NCBI GenBank assembly: GCA_010015675.1
Contig: ML976977.1
Location: 1,108,712-1,172,711 of the forward strand
Length of the DNA stretch: 64,000 bases
Origin: Byssothecium circinans
Taxonomy: Eukaryota; Ascomycota; Dothideomycetes; Pleosporales; Massarinaceae
Direction of reading: 5' to 3'
The notes under the pieces were generated by a model, which was not told the DNA's origin, did not search any database, and was given only the letters and a program-made list of their open reading frames with translations. Positions 12,351-24,414 of this stretch are shown one piece after another. Every line of letters begins with the position of its first letter. The first letter of the stretch is position 1. A program made the translations under genes and the position numbers.

Positions 12351-15300
12351 ATGATTCAAGCAAGCACCGGCGAGCGTGTGAAGAGAGCATTCACCCTCCG
12401 AAGAGCGCGCACCAGGTCCCACGGATCGACCGAGTTCCTCCTTGCCCCAGGCCACTGCGACCCGAACCGCCATCCACAGATGGGAAAAATCGAAGCCTTC
12501 ACCGAAAGCTGCAAGTCCAGGGCGCGCTCTGTATACGCGTATGCGACTTCGCCGGTTGGCATAAACATTTTAAAATGCTCGCTGGCATATATACTGGGCA
12601 GTCTGGCAACGTTTGTGCCGTTCATCGCGGGGCTGCTAGGGAAGAATGATGGCAAGCACATAGTGGCGACCATAACGGTGTATTTTCACCCCGCGCGATC
12701 TGCTGGTAGTATGATTGAAGCCATATTGCTAGCTTTTGCCGCGTTCCTTTATGCCGCCTTTGCCTCCTTCACGAGCATGGCTGTGTCCGTCTTTTTCGGC
12801 AGACAACATCTGCTCATCATAGGGCATGTCATAGTCCTCATAGTGTTCTGCGGTGGAGGCTTAGGGCTGGTGGGCTGGACGAAGCAGAAGCTCGGGAATC
12901 CGCTGGTCAACGTCGCCTGTTCACTGACCTCGCTAGCCTTGATCACCGTCCTGACCAAGGAAGGCGCTGTTCAAGCGGCTCAATTCTCCTACAACAAGGT
13001 CTGGCAAGTTTTGAAGATGATTATCATGGGAACAGCAGCATCCTCTGCTGTCGCGCTACTCGTTAAACCTACGTCCGCGCGAAACGAGTTCCGAGACACC
13101 TTCATCAAGGCCACAGATGCCATGGGCGAAATGTTGACTGATATCACACGTAGCTTTCTATCTGGATCTGCGAAGGATCTCAAAACCCCCTCGTTTATCA
13201 GAGCATCTGACCAAAGCAAGTCCACGTATAAAACACTTGTCAAAAACCTAGGAGAAGCCAAGTACGAGCACTACGTCCTAGGAACTGAAGAGGAGCACAA
13301 GATTGCCGCTCGACTTGTCAAGTGTCTTGAACAATTGATGCAGAGTATTGGTGGTCTGCGCAGCGCAGCAGAAACGCAGTTTACACTCCTCGCCCAGGCC
13401 GACGGGCAAAATGGCGCTGCCATGGAATCATCTAGCATCAGCTTTACCAATTCGACCATTGAGACTTCCCCGTTATTGTCTCCCACCCTCAGCCATACCG
13501 AACGACGGACCAGCATTCTTGCATCCATCGATGAGCTTCCAGAAAGCCCAGCAGAGATCTCAGATGATGACGAGTCTGGAAAGCCGAACAGTGGTGCATG
13601 GAAATTACCAGACTCGGTGCAGTCCAATCTCACGCCCGCTGACATGTTTTCAGTCTTCATCGCGCAACTGGGCCCTCCTATGGTCAGTAATATCCGTTAA
13701 AACAGGTGATTGAGCTAACTCTCGTAGAAATCTCTCGCCTACACGCTCCGTGAAGTTCTGGATGAGCTGCCGTTTGGACCAGGACCAGACTACGAAATGG
13801 CCATCAATGAGCACTTTCGTCACAGTCTGATCGATGCCAACACACTTTTCATCAATGCTCGCAAGGAAGCTCTCGCGTCTGTCTATAAAACTAAAATACC
13901 CTCGAAAACTGGCTCGGTTGCTGTCGCTGCCGATTTTGAAGAAGTAGCAGCTAGCTGCGGCTACTTTAGCTCTTCGTTGCAGGATTTTGCCGAAGACATG
14001 GTTTCCTTCTTGGACATTCTAGATGAGCTGAAAGAAAATTCGAAGCGATGGCCTCGGCAGCGATCATGGGTATGGATTAAATTTTGGCGGAAGTGGAGGT
14101 GGTTTCGCAAGATTACCCAGAACGATGACTCCGGTGAGTCATACATGTCTAGTTGCTGCGACAGTCAACTAATCACGTGTAGAAAATTCAAGCCTGCTTG
14201 ATGATCATGTCGAACATGGCGACCGTGAGATTCATCGGCCAATTTATCGCAAATCCACCAGAGGCGACCCGGACAAATCGGTTGATGAACAACCGCTGGG
14301 ATATCGCATGTGGATTAAACTGAGTGTCTTCCGTCGAGATGATGTTCGTTATGCATTCAAAGTTGGCATTGGTGCGGTGCTCTACGCTATGTGGTCTTTC
14401 ATTCCAAGCACCCAGAAATTCTACAGTCTCTGGCGTGGCGAGTGGGGTCTGCTATCATACATGTTGGTGTGCTCGATGGTAAGTACGCACAATACTCCAT
14501 ATTTCTCATATGCTGAACCATGGACAGACCATTGGCGCTTCAAACACCACCGGCTTTCATCGTTTCTTCGGTACTTGCTTAGGCGCTGTCTTTGCTATTG
14601 TTGCGTGGATAGCAGCTGACGATAACCCCTGGTTGCTCGGCTTCTTTGGATGGCTTGTATCTCTGCTGTGCTTCTACATCATCGTCGGCAAGGGCAAAGG
14701 CCCAATGGGACGTTTCATCATGCTCACCTACAACCTCTCCGCACTTTACGCTTACTCATTGTCTGTTCGCGACGACGACGACGATGAAGACGAGGGCGGC
14801 GTATCACCCGAAATCTGGGAGATTGTACTCCACCGTGTTGTAGCCGTCATGATTGGTTGCCTGTGGGGTATCATCGTCACACGAGTAGTCTGGCCTATCT
14901 CCGCGAGAAAGAAGGTCAAGAAAGGCACTTCACTTCTCTGGCTCAAGATGAGTCTAATCATGAAACGCGGGCCTCTCAAGACACTTCTTGACTCGCAGTC
15001 TTCTGAAGAGACACTTGCGACTCCGTACATGACGCCTGCCGAGGAAACCCAACTCCGTCGCTTCCTCAACAACCTTGAGAGCTTACGCAACTCTGCAGTT
15101 TCGGAATACGAGCTCAAGGGTCCTTTCCCGGATAAGAATTTCAAGGTCTTACTCGATGCGACTGGCCACATGCTTGATAGTTTTCACGCCATGAACGTCA
15201 TCATAATGAAAGACCTGAAAGCGAGCGAGGGTGAGAAGGAGATTCTCAAGTATACAAGAAAAGAGTGGATGGAGTTGAGTTGGCGCATCAGTCATTTGTT

Positions 15301-15677
15301 TTCCGGTAAGTCTTGTTGGGCTATTTGCCTATTGAGCCACGGCTAATTTTTTGTTTCAGTAATGGCCTCTTCTATGAAGCTGGAGTATCCACTAAATGAC
15401 GTCTTACCCAATGTTCAGCATACACGCGATCGTCTGTTAGCGAAGGTTTTCGAGTTCCGGAGGAGTGGTTTGGGCAAGGTTGTGGCTACCGATGAGGACT
15501 ACGAGATTTTGTATGCGTATGGTAAGTGGAGCTCTTTCCCAGGTTCTGGAAGGGGTAAAATTCTAACGTGATGCAGCTCTTGTCACTGGACAGCTAGCGA
15601 AGGACCTCGAGATTATCGGGCAGGAGATCGAAAAGCTGTATGGTGTACTCAGTGACGAGGATCTAAAGTTACAGTAA
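12351..15677 (+). CDS. DUF2421-type fungal membrane transporter (aromatic acid exporter-like), 1024 aa
   Basis: Six exons: 12351-13682, 13728-14133, 14183-14478, 14528-15305, 15360-15521 and 15577-15677. All introns are 45-55 bp, phase-consistent GT-AG. The first ATG is used; a second in-frame ATG at 12481 (MGKIEAF) is the usual family-like start and may be the real one. The protein has two membrane blocks, one of about five to six helices near residues 70-230 and one in the second half (WSFIPSTQKF... to IGCLWGIIVTRVVWP). They are separated by a long cytosolic loop with Ser-rich and acidic stretches. This duplicated layout matches fungal DUF2421/DUF2422 proteins (Brefeldin A-sensitivity BRE4 and fusaric-acid/aromatic-acid exporter superfamily), probably acting at the plasma membrane. 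The substrate is unknown. Confidence 0.86.
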
Positions 15678-15950
15678 TATGAATAATGTATTCAGCAACT
15701 TAAATTTTGAAACAATGCGTCGTTCGGCTTCCACTTGTGCCTTCACTTCGTGCGTCCTCTTGATACCGATCTTCAATTCCCGGAGCAATCTTTCCGTGAG
15801 TCCTCTTTCACGGTTCTAAATCGTCAGTCCGTGAACTCTTTCTGCGATCTGAGTTGGTGAGGTTCAACTAGACCTTTCACGCCTTTCGTACATACAAGCA
15901 TCCCTCGATCCTCGCCTCCATCGCCCACACCAACATCTCCAAAGTCCGTC

Positions 15951-16807
15951 ATGGCTTTCAATACTCCTTTTTCGTTTCCGCTTCCACTCATGCCCAGCCC
16001 ACCAGGCGTCATTGTCCAAGAAGTCGTCCAGCCGCTACAAATAATACAACATTCAGGCCCCATACTGCACCCCTTACCATTCGTACCTCCTCCGCCAATG
16101 ATCCATCACCCACTACCCATGATGTACCACCCACAACCTATCATGTACCACACAGCGCCCCTATTCCAGCACCACATCCCGCATCATCAGCACTACCACC
16201 AACGCCATCACTCTCACCCTCCTCAGCACCACCGCGCCCTCCCCGTTCCCGCTCCCGCTCCGACCCCTGCTATAACCCGCGCAACCTTCGCACATCCCCG
16301 CACCGTCCACATAATCACCTACTCCACCCAACAACACGCCGCCTCGCCCGCCGTGCAAGCGGAAATCGCCGCCGCACGTCCCGCCAACGTTCCCAAACTC
16401 CTCACCGTCCATGCAGAGAACTGGCCACTGCCGCCGCCGGAACTGTGTCAGAGGTGCTCTGGCGTGAGTGCTGCGATCCAGGATTTTGTTAAGAACAATG
16501 CGGAGGGGAGTAGGTGTATGTAAGTACGGTGCATTTGATTCTTCTTGGTGTCATCGAGGTTGTGTGTAGGTGGGGAAGACCGTCACTGACACTGAGGATG
16601 AAATGTAGTGACACAGCGGTCAATCAAACAATCGGGCACCTTCTAAATGGCCAGCATACAGTTCTGTTAGAAGTCTGCTGTGGTGCTGGAACGCATAGGA
16701 GTGTGGCGGCTGCGGAAATCATGGCGCAGAGGTTACGGAGGAAAGGGGTGCAGAATGTGGTTGTGAGGCATTTACATAGGGTGCGGAAGCCTGGGGATGT
16801 GCGCTGA
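15951..16807 (+). CDS. Protein with RapZ C-terminal-like domain, 255 aa
   Basis: Two exons: 15951-16519 and 16609-16807 (donor GTAAGT, 89 bp intron, branch CACTGAC). The first 95 residues are Pro/His/Met-rich, with repeats such as PMMYHPQPIMYH. The C-terminal 145 residues hold a compact domain with ITYSTQ, then PPPELCQRCSGVSAAIQDF, then CCGAGTHRSVAAAEIMA. The last motif closely resembles the G-x-H-R-S-V loop in the C-terminal half of bacterial RapZ, and PPPEL..CSG parallels the RapZ NP..RPLTG segment. RapZ binds small RNAs and controls glucosamine-6-phosphate synthase in bacteria. Fungal proteins with this domain lack the N-terminal P-loop kinase and have no known role. It ends 221 bp from the convergent Gal80-like gene. 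Confidence 0.78.
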
Positions 16808-17028
16808 AGAGGGATGGGAAAGAGGGGAAGTGTTGGCAGGCTTTTTACGTAGAAATAGTAGTATTAAACGTGTTTTATGGCAGCAGGTGTGAAGAATTTG
16901 GACATTCTTTTTCTACAGTCTTCGAGGGAGAAAGTGTTCCCATGGCTTTGCTCTTATATTGTATAATTGCATGTTGAAAGTCTATATCTCAATTACCAAG
17001 AATAAATTCTACAAGACATCGGCCGAGA

Positions 17029-18197
17029 TTAGTTTACCTTCACACCTGCCTTCTCATACACCTCACTGACAAACTGGTGCCTCTTCAACGCACTCTCCCA
17101 ATCCAGAACACCCTCATCCTCGCCCTTCCCATCTGCAAACGCCTCATACAACCTCGCCATGTTCCTGGAGAAAGGCGTAAACGCCTCCGTGCTAAAAGCA
17201 TCCTTCTCCACCTCTACCACCTTCGTCTCCCCACTCTCATGATCAAAGACTTCGATCTTGAAGCCATCGTCCGCGGCATTGAGGAAAGTGTTTGGGCCAG
17301 TGACTTGAATTTCGCCCTTGGAGAAGAAGATGCGCCAAATGCAGCCCTCGGTTTTGTTGAATGCGGGACCGCCGTGGAGATGGTAAGAGATGGGGGCGCC
17401 GCAAGAGAAGGTTCCATGGAGAAGGACTTGGTCGTGGGAAGTGCGGGGAACGGTCCTGGTGGGGTTGCCGGAGTAGTCCGTGAGTTGGACCGTGGGATGG
17501 TTGATGGCGAGAAGGGGATTGAATGTGTGGAGCGGGGCAATGGCGTAGGTGAGGCCTTCAAGAGCTTTGGTGTGGGTTAGCGGTGAGCCTTGGAAAAGTG
17601 GGCAACTACAGGAGACTTACAATGTACAGCGTAAATGGAAAGCAAGTTGGCACCGATATTGATATCATTCTGATACCCCACGAACTCCATCTCAGTTGCT
17701 TCCTGGATAGTGGTTGTCCCAGTGAAGGAGGTACTGAGCAACTTTCCAAGCTTGCCGCTCCTCGTGAGTTCCCTAACCTTCCTCACAACTGGGCTCTGAG
17801 GAGCCTGGAGTCCAACCAGAGTCTTGACTCCTTTCTCTTTGGCCAACTTGAGCAGCTCTTCGGCTTGGGCAGCATTGCGGGCAAGCGGCCACTCGCAGAA
17901 GACGTCCTTGCCGGCTCGGAGTGCGGGCATTACGCCATCGTAGTGCTTGTCGACGCGGGTGGCGCATACGACGAGCTCCACATTTGGATCGGCGGCGATG
18001 CCCTCAGGATTGCCATAGGCTTTGACGGTGGAGGGGAGACCGTGGGCTTTGATGGCTGCTTTAGCGGCATCAACAGAGGAGTTGCAGAGGGCGACGACTT
18101 CGTATTTGGTGGTGTTCTTCAAGTAGGGGAGATGGGCCCAGACCGACCAGGATTGGTTGGAGGAGAGGCCGATGAACCCGACCTTGATAGGTGCCAT
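17029..18197 (-). CDS. Gal80-like Gfo/Idh/MocA family oxidoreductase, 370 aa
   Basis: Two exons on the minus strand: 18197-17621 and 17564-17029. The intron is 56 bp (donor GTAAGT, branch GCTAAC, acceptor AAAG). The N-terminus (KVGFIGLSSNQSW) is a Rossmann NAD(P)-binding fold, followed by CATRVDKHYDGVMPAL, FCEWPLARN and KGVKTLVGLQ. This is the pattern of Gal80 and its fungal relatives, in which EWPL replaces the EKP of catalytic Gfo/Idh/MocA dehydrogenases. Yeast Gal80 is a repressor of Gal4; many filamentous homologues are probably enzymes instead. No GAL or sugar cluster is visible nearby, so the role is open. Length is a little below yeast Gal80 (about 435). It is divergent from VTC4. Confidence 0.85.
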
Positions 18198-18548
18198 TGC
18201 TGGTCAAGTTGGAGTTGCAAACTTGGAAGGTGGAGTGAACTATGAGTGAGGTAGTGATGGATAGGAGGGCAGAAGGATGTGCTGAGCTGCTTGAGACGAC
18301 TGAAAGGAACTGCTGTCGACATGCTTTATACTCACGTTGGTACATCTGAAGGATGACAAAATGTTGCGGAGGACTTGCGGAGGACATTTGCGGACATGCG
18401 GAGGAGGATCTGGTGTGTCAGTCTGCTTTGAAATGCCTTTTATAAGTCAAATTGATCAATTCAAAGAGTCGAGTCTCTATTAACATATTGTGTTCAACTA
18501 ACGGTAGGAAGTGTGTGAGGTTTGAGGGGGCCGAGATGGTTGCCCGGT

Positions 18549-18554
18549 CACGTG
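18549..18554 (+). promoter_or_regulatory. CACGTG box upstream of VTC4
   Basis: Palindromic CACGTG, 450 bp before the VTC4 start. Pho4 (NUC-1 in Neurospora) binds CACGTG in phosphate-starvation promoters, and yeast VTC genes belong to that regulon. The family link is established; use here is inferred. Confidence 0.5.
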
Positions 18555-18759
18555 TGCCGGTGAATGTCGTGCATGTGCCCTTCCCTCGGCCCACGCCGTC
18601 TGATTGGACAATGGCTGCACCAGGCCCTTCCCCGCTGTCTTCTCTCCGCAGAATCATAGATATCGACAGCTAAAAGTGAGCGATGCTGCAGGAGTGGCTT
18701 TCACCGTCATAAAAAGCATGTGAAATAGCATGTATATTTGAAACTTCCTCTAACAGACA

Positions 18760-18765
18760 CACGTG
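18760..18765 (+). promoter_or_regulatory. Second CACGTG box upstream of VTC4
   Basis: A second CACGTG, inside the longer palindrome ACACGTGT (18759-18766), 239 bp before the VTC4 start. Two sites in one 800 bp intergenic region is more than expected by chance for a 6-mer. It lies on the VTC4 side of the divergent promoter shared with the Gal80-like gene. Confidence 0.5.
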
Positions 18766-19003
18766 TGCATTCAGCGCCTTCTTGTTCGTCGCCTGCAGTG
18801 GGCCGTTGCGACCACCCAAGCCGACCGGCCCAAGCTCCTCAGTTCGGATTCTGCGCTTCGTTAGCGGGGACTCCCATCTTTCATTGCATGCACGCATCTG
18901 ACTGAGATCAAATCCACAGCTCTTCGGAGCTTCATTCCATTCTTACCCGCCTCCTCCCCTCTTCCTCGTTCTTCTAGAGCTTCAAACACAGTCATTGCCT
19001 AGC

Positions 19004-21546
19004 ATGAGGTGAATGAACCCTGGGCTTCCTCCTCGGCTCCTCTATGCCTATGCAGCTATGATGTAACGAATACTGACCGCCGTGCGCAGGTTCGGCCAGC
19101 AGCTCAAGCAGTCGCTCAACAAAGACTGGGCCTACAACTACATTGATTACGAAAGCCTCAAACATGCCCTCCGTGCGCCCCGCGACTGGGACTACGAGTC
19201 CGAACAGAGCTTCGTCGAGCAGCTCGAGAAGGAGCTCGACAAGGTGTACAGCTTCCAGCAGGTCAAGGCCGAAGAGATCATCCGCCGCATAGCATCGTCG
19301 GAAAAGGAGGTCAACGAGTGTGTGGCGAAGCTCGACAGTCCCGGTCCTGTGGACGGGGGCCTTTCGGACGACGACTTTGAATTATTGGAGGAGGATCTGA
19401 GCGACATCATTGCCGAGGTGCATGATCTGGCCAAATTCACGCAGCTCAATTACACTGGCTTCCAAAAGATCATCAAGAAACACGATGTGGGTGACACGCT
19501 TCCGTCCGATCCGAAGGGGTGCTAATGGGGAGCAGAAAGTCACTGGCCTCATCCTCAAGCCAGTTTTCGCGACACGCCTCAAGATCAAGTCTTTCTACCA
19601 AGACAATTACGACGCTTACGTAGTCAAGCTCTCGAAGCTCTACGACGACGTGCGAACCCGCGGCAACCCCGTAAAAGGCGACTCGTCGGCTGGTGGAAAG
19701 CAACAGAACTTTGTGCGCCAGACAACGAAATACTGGGTGCATCCCGATAACGTGCTGGAACTGAAGCTCATCATTCTAAAGCATCTGCCTGTGCTGGTCT
19801 TCAACCCAAATAAAGAATGGACAGAGGAAGACACCGCCATCTCGTCCATCTACTTTGACAACACGGACACATGGGAGCTGTATCAGGGGCGGCTTAAGAA
19901 GACCGAGGGCGCTGAAGCGATCCGCATCCGCTGGTATGGGGGCATGTCGACTGATACTACCTTCATCGAGCGCAAAACGCACAGGGAGGATTGGACGGGT
20001 GAAGAGTCGGTCAAGACACGATTCAAACTTAAGGAGAAGAATGTCAATGCTTTTCTGAAAGGAGACCTCCTCCCCAAGGACATCTTCGAAAAAGAGCGGA
20101 AGGAGCATAAGAGGCCCGAGAAAGACATTGCAGTCGATGAGCAGCTTGCGGCAGAGATTCAGTACCGTGTGCTTACCCGGAACCTAGTCCCTGCTACCCG
20201 TTCCTTTTATCATCGCACAGCCTTTCAGCTACCCGGCGATGCTCGTGTCCGCATTTCGCTTGACACCGAGCTTGCCATGATTCGCGAAGACAACCTCGAT
20301 GGTCGCAAGCGTGCGGGTGACAACTGGCGACGAATGGACATTGGCGTGGATTGGCCTTTCAAGCAGCTCCCCAAGGAAGATGTTGACCTCTTCCCATACG
20401 CCGTTCTCGAAGTGAAGCTGCAGACACAAGCCGGGCAAGACCCACCGCAGTGGATTCGCGACCTAACATCTTCGCATCTCGTTGAGGCTGTGCCCAAGTT
20501 CTCCAAATACATCCACGGAACGGCGACTCTCCACCCGAAGAGAATAAACCTACTGCCGTATTGGATGCCGCAGATGGATGTCGATATCCGTAAACCGGTT
20601 AGCCACAAGTTCGGAATCGAGAGACCAGGCGCAAGCAACGACATTAGTACTAGCGGTACGCTTGACGAGGACACCGAGGATGAAGATGACCTTCCGCCAG
20701 CCATCGATGGAAACCAGGATGATGAAGGGCTTAGGAGGCTCCGCGAGGCGCGTGATATCCGAGAACAGAATGACCTTACGCGTCGACGCAACTATGGTAC
20801 GATATCGAACGACGATGGACCTAATGCGTTGGACGTCGAAGAACGTATTTCTGCGCAACAGACGTATGGAGGCGACTACCCAATCTACGATTCCGATAGC
20901 GATGAGGAAGATGAGCTGGAGGTTGCACAACGAGAAGGAGGCTGGAGATATCATTCGCTTGTGGCCAAACAAAAGGCAAAGAGGATTGGAAATGCAGTGG
21001 TCAATGGTCTGATTGCTGCCATTCCACGGCCGCGGCCAACCGACGTGGGCGAGGGAGGATTCCAGCTTGGTGTGCCTAGCTGGAAACAACCTGGAGAGAT
21101 CAAGCATTTCAAGGTTCCCAAGGGCAAGCGTAAGTCACCGCGCATATCACACCCCATTCTCACATTGAAGGCATCTAACACACCACGCAGGTATCCACGT
21201 TCCCGTCCGTGTCGAACCCAAAGTACAACTTGCCACAGAACGCACATTCCTTTCCTGGCTCGAATTCAGCATCATTCTCGGTTCCATTGCCGCCACGCTC
21301 CTCAATTTTGGCGACAATCTCGCTCTTGCCGGTGCTTGGGCTTTTACGATCGTGGCATGCTGCGCGTTGTTTTACTCGGCTGGTCTCTACCTGTGGAGGG
21401 TCAGGATGATTAGACAACGGAGGGCTGTCACGTATCACGATCGCATTGGACCTACATTGCTTTGTTTGGGGCTGTTGGCTGCGGTGGTGATTAGCTTTGG
21501 GTTTAGGTTGGGGGTTGGTGGGTTTGAGGGGGGGTTGAAAGGATAG
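19004..21546 (+). CDS. vtc4: VTC4 polyphosphate polymerase (vacuolar transporter chaperone 4), 783 aa
   Basis: Four exons: 19004-19008 (only ATGAG), 19090-19486, 19536-21129 and 21191-21546. The five-base first coding exon restores the family start [12 protein letters not shown]4 is the catalytic subunit of the vacuolar complex that makes polyphosphate from ATP and moves it into the vacuole. Domains in order: SPX inositol-pyrophosphate sensor (about 1-135), then the tunnel-shaped CYTH-like catalytic domain with [17 protein letters not shown] and the glutamate of LEVKLQ. An acidic linker follows, then a three-helix VTC1-like membrane domain ([13 protein letters not shown] to the end). All key catalytic motifs are present. 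Two CACGTG boxes upstream suggest phosphate control. The tail is glycine-rich. Confidence 0.96.
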
Positions 21547-23112
21547 GGACGGATGGGCACAGGTCAAAGACGATAATATCAGCTGGGGTGTGATTCTTGG
21601 GTAATGCTAATGGAAATGTATTTGGCATAGCACAATCGAGAAAGGGACGCTTGCTCATGTGATCTCGTTTCCGAGGAGATTCACTCCATTTGTATCGTGA
21701 CCAAGCAACACGTTATCACGACATCCGTAACAGGCAATTTATACCGCGCGCTATCCCGACTTATTTTCGCGACAGACCTCGGTCACCCCAAGCTATCGCT
21801 GCATTATTCCCCCGGACCCCACCTTTCACGGGAGATGAAAATGGTAAGTGAGACTGGAGGGCCCGCGGGCGGGAGCAGCGGGAGCAGCGCTGTCAAAATC
21901 TCTTGGAGATGTCATAGTGGTCACAAGAGTCCTTGAGCCTGGCCGGCGGGCTTCCAATTCCTGGCCCACCTTTGACCTCATCGAAGCCTCTGAAGAATGT
22001 TGGAGCTTGTTTAATAAAATGAATAGAGCCATAAGTAACCACGCGGTTGAAAGAATTCCCCGCGCACATAATACTCTCTCACTGAAGACCACCACCATAA
22101 CTAACACGTTAATTACTCTCCTTTGACTTTAACAAAACATAGAATTGTAAAGCTAAGCCTGCTGTTTTACATAGGAGTAGGAAGAAGTTAAAAGGGCTTC
22201 GTTGGGTGTGGGCAAATATGAGCTGAAGTTTTTCGGTGTGCGGCGAATTACATGGTGAGGCTGAAAAGACATCTGAAGCAAAGTGCATCGTGACCGCCCT
22301 TGTGACGGGATTCTCACCGGACGAGCAGGGCAAATGACGATGGCTGCTGAGAAGACTGGAGCCAGCTGGGCACAACACCAAGACTCGGTGGATATTATGT
22401 GCTCCCATGGCGCCTCTAGAGTGAAGGTGCCTGATGTGGCTGGGCTAGGCGATTGGTATGATTCGTGACAGCGAGTGAAACCATCGTGGGTTTGGGTGTC
22501 CAGGGCCCCTTGGGCAAGGGCGGTCAATGGTCATCCCTTGATACAGATTCAGACGGCATCTTCTACTTATAGACGTAACAACAAATGCGCATCTTCAAGT
22601 TCAACTGTTCAAGTACCGCGGAGGTCAGGCATCACCTGGGCAAAAGGAAGTCTCTTTGCGCGTCAGCGACCAATACGAAAGCGGACTGCGCTAAAACTAT
22701 CTTCCACCTTGACCGTCAATCACCGCAAACAAGTCAATTCGCACGCACATTCACCTCGACTTCCCACGCCGCCAATCCCGAGTGAAGGCCGTTTCTGCCC
22801 ACAAACATCCCACCATATTGCTATTTGATGCATTGTATGGCCCGGCCAAACAACGACGTAGAAGACGCCGCGCCCTCGTCCACTCCACCTCTGGCGACCT
22901 GTCTACGCTCCCCTCGACGTCCACAATTGCGCGCCCACAACCACCGATGAGCTCTTCACAGCGCCCGGTTACTTCTTTTTTCTTTTGATCGCCGTGGAAA
23001 GCTGCCCAAGTTGGAGCCGCCCAGCTCGTCGAGTTTGACGTTCTCTCAACCTCTGGCCGACAACTTTTACGACAAGCACTCCAACAACCTCGGAAGAGAC
23101 ACAACGGCAACC
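21547..23112. other. Intergenic 1.57 kb between VTC4 and the mitochondrial carrier gene
   Basis: No supported gene. Frames in it are short or antisense extensions of the carrier gene. The right third is the carrier promoter and leader, with pyrimidine-rich stretches and an ATG in the context aaccATG at 23113. Confidence 0.55.
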
Positions 23113-24414
23113 ATGGCGGCCCCGAAGGACCCAAATGTGAGTGTTGCACTTTTTGGACATTGCGGAAACCAATTGACATTGCGTCGTAGCCCGCGCTAGG
23201 AGGACCTCCCGTTCCGACCGTCGACAAGATCCGCGATTTCTGCCAGCAACCGTTCGTCGCATCCTTCATTGCCGGTGGTGTCGCGGGCGCAGTGTCGCGA
23301 ACCGTCGTGTCACCGCTTGAGCGCCTCAAGATTCTATTCCAGGTGCAATCCGTCGGACGCAACGAATACCAGATGTCGGTCCCGAAGGCGCTGGCGAAAA
23401 TGTGGAGGGACGAAGGTTGGAGGGGCTTCATGGCAGGAAACGGCACCAACTGCATTCGCATCGTGCCGTACTCGGCCGTGCAATTTGGCGCATACAACGT
23501 CTATAAAGGAGTAGGTACAGCCTTTCTTTTCTTTTCCGCTCCCTCCCCCGGCTTGACAGGCCATTTTGCTTTTTTGTGCGTTTCTATCGGAGGAGCTGCC
23601 GCTTCTGCGTGCAGTGAGGGCGCAAGGAGGATTGGATTGGGTAAAGGGTCAGTGGGGTGGTCTGTGGAAGGTCGGGGCGGACGATGCTTGACAGCTACAT
23701 GAAGCTCGGATGGGGATTCGGAACTTCAAGGTTTGTCTCAATGCTCTGTCCACTGCTGACTCGCAAAAGTTCTTCGAGAGCGAACCCGGCAGTCCGCTGG
23801 GCGCCTATCAACGTCTCCTCTGCGGCGGTCTTGCCGGTATCACCTCCGTCACCTTTACTTACCCTCTCGATATCGTACGAACGCGCTTATCGATACAGTC
23901 GGCCTCGTTCGAGACATTGAAGAGGGAGCCAGGACAGAAGCTACCAGGAATGTGGGGCGTCCTGGTCACCATGTACAAGAACGAAGGCGGCTTTCGGGCG
24001 CTCTACCGCGGCATAGTCCCTACGGTCGCAGGAGTCGCCCCATACGTCGGGCTGAACTTCATGGTCTACGAAATCGCGCGGACTAAGTTCACTTCTGAGG
24101 GACAAAAGGATCCCGGCGCAATCGGCAAGCTCGCTGCGGGAGCGGTATCCGGTGCCGTTGCCCAGACCTGCACCTATCCATTCGACGTTCTGCGACGACG
24201 TTTCCAAGTCAACACAATGTCGGGAATGGGCTATCAGTACGCAGGGATCGGTGACGCTATCCGCATGATCATCAAGACCGAGGGGTTCCGGGGTCTGTAC
24301 AAAGGCATCGTCCCCAACCTCCTCAAGGTGGCGCCGTCCATGGCCTCGAGTTGGCTCAGCTTTGAGATGACTCGCGACTTCATCATGGGCAAGCGCAAGT
24401 CACAATTCCTATAG
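23113..24414 (+). CDS. Mitochondrial carrier (SLC25), YPR011C-like APS/PAPS carrier type, 329 aa
   Basis: Three exons: 23113-23136, 23190-23510 and 23770-24414. Intron 2 is 259 bp, long for this window, but the phase and the flanking residues YKG/FFESEPG fit the family. The three tandem SLC25 repeats each carry the P-x-[DE]-x-x-[KR] signature: SPLERLK at about 49, YPLDIVR at about 146 and YPFDVLR at about 251. This gives six membrane helices in the inner mitochondrial membrane. The sequence pattern after the first signature ([31 protein letters not shown]) is that of the yeast YPR011C group, which carries adenosine 5'-phosphosulfate and PAPS. CoA carriers of the Leu5/SLC25A42 type are close relatives, so the substrate is an inference. 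Confidence 0.9.

Noticed and set aside
22751..23497. Minus-strand 248-codon frame
   Set aside because: It is antisense to the mitochondrial carrier exons and has no features of its own.
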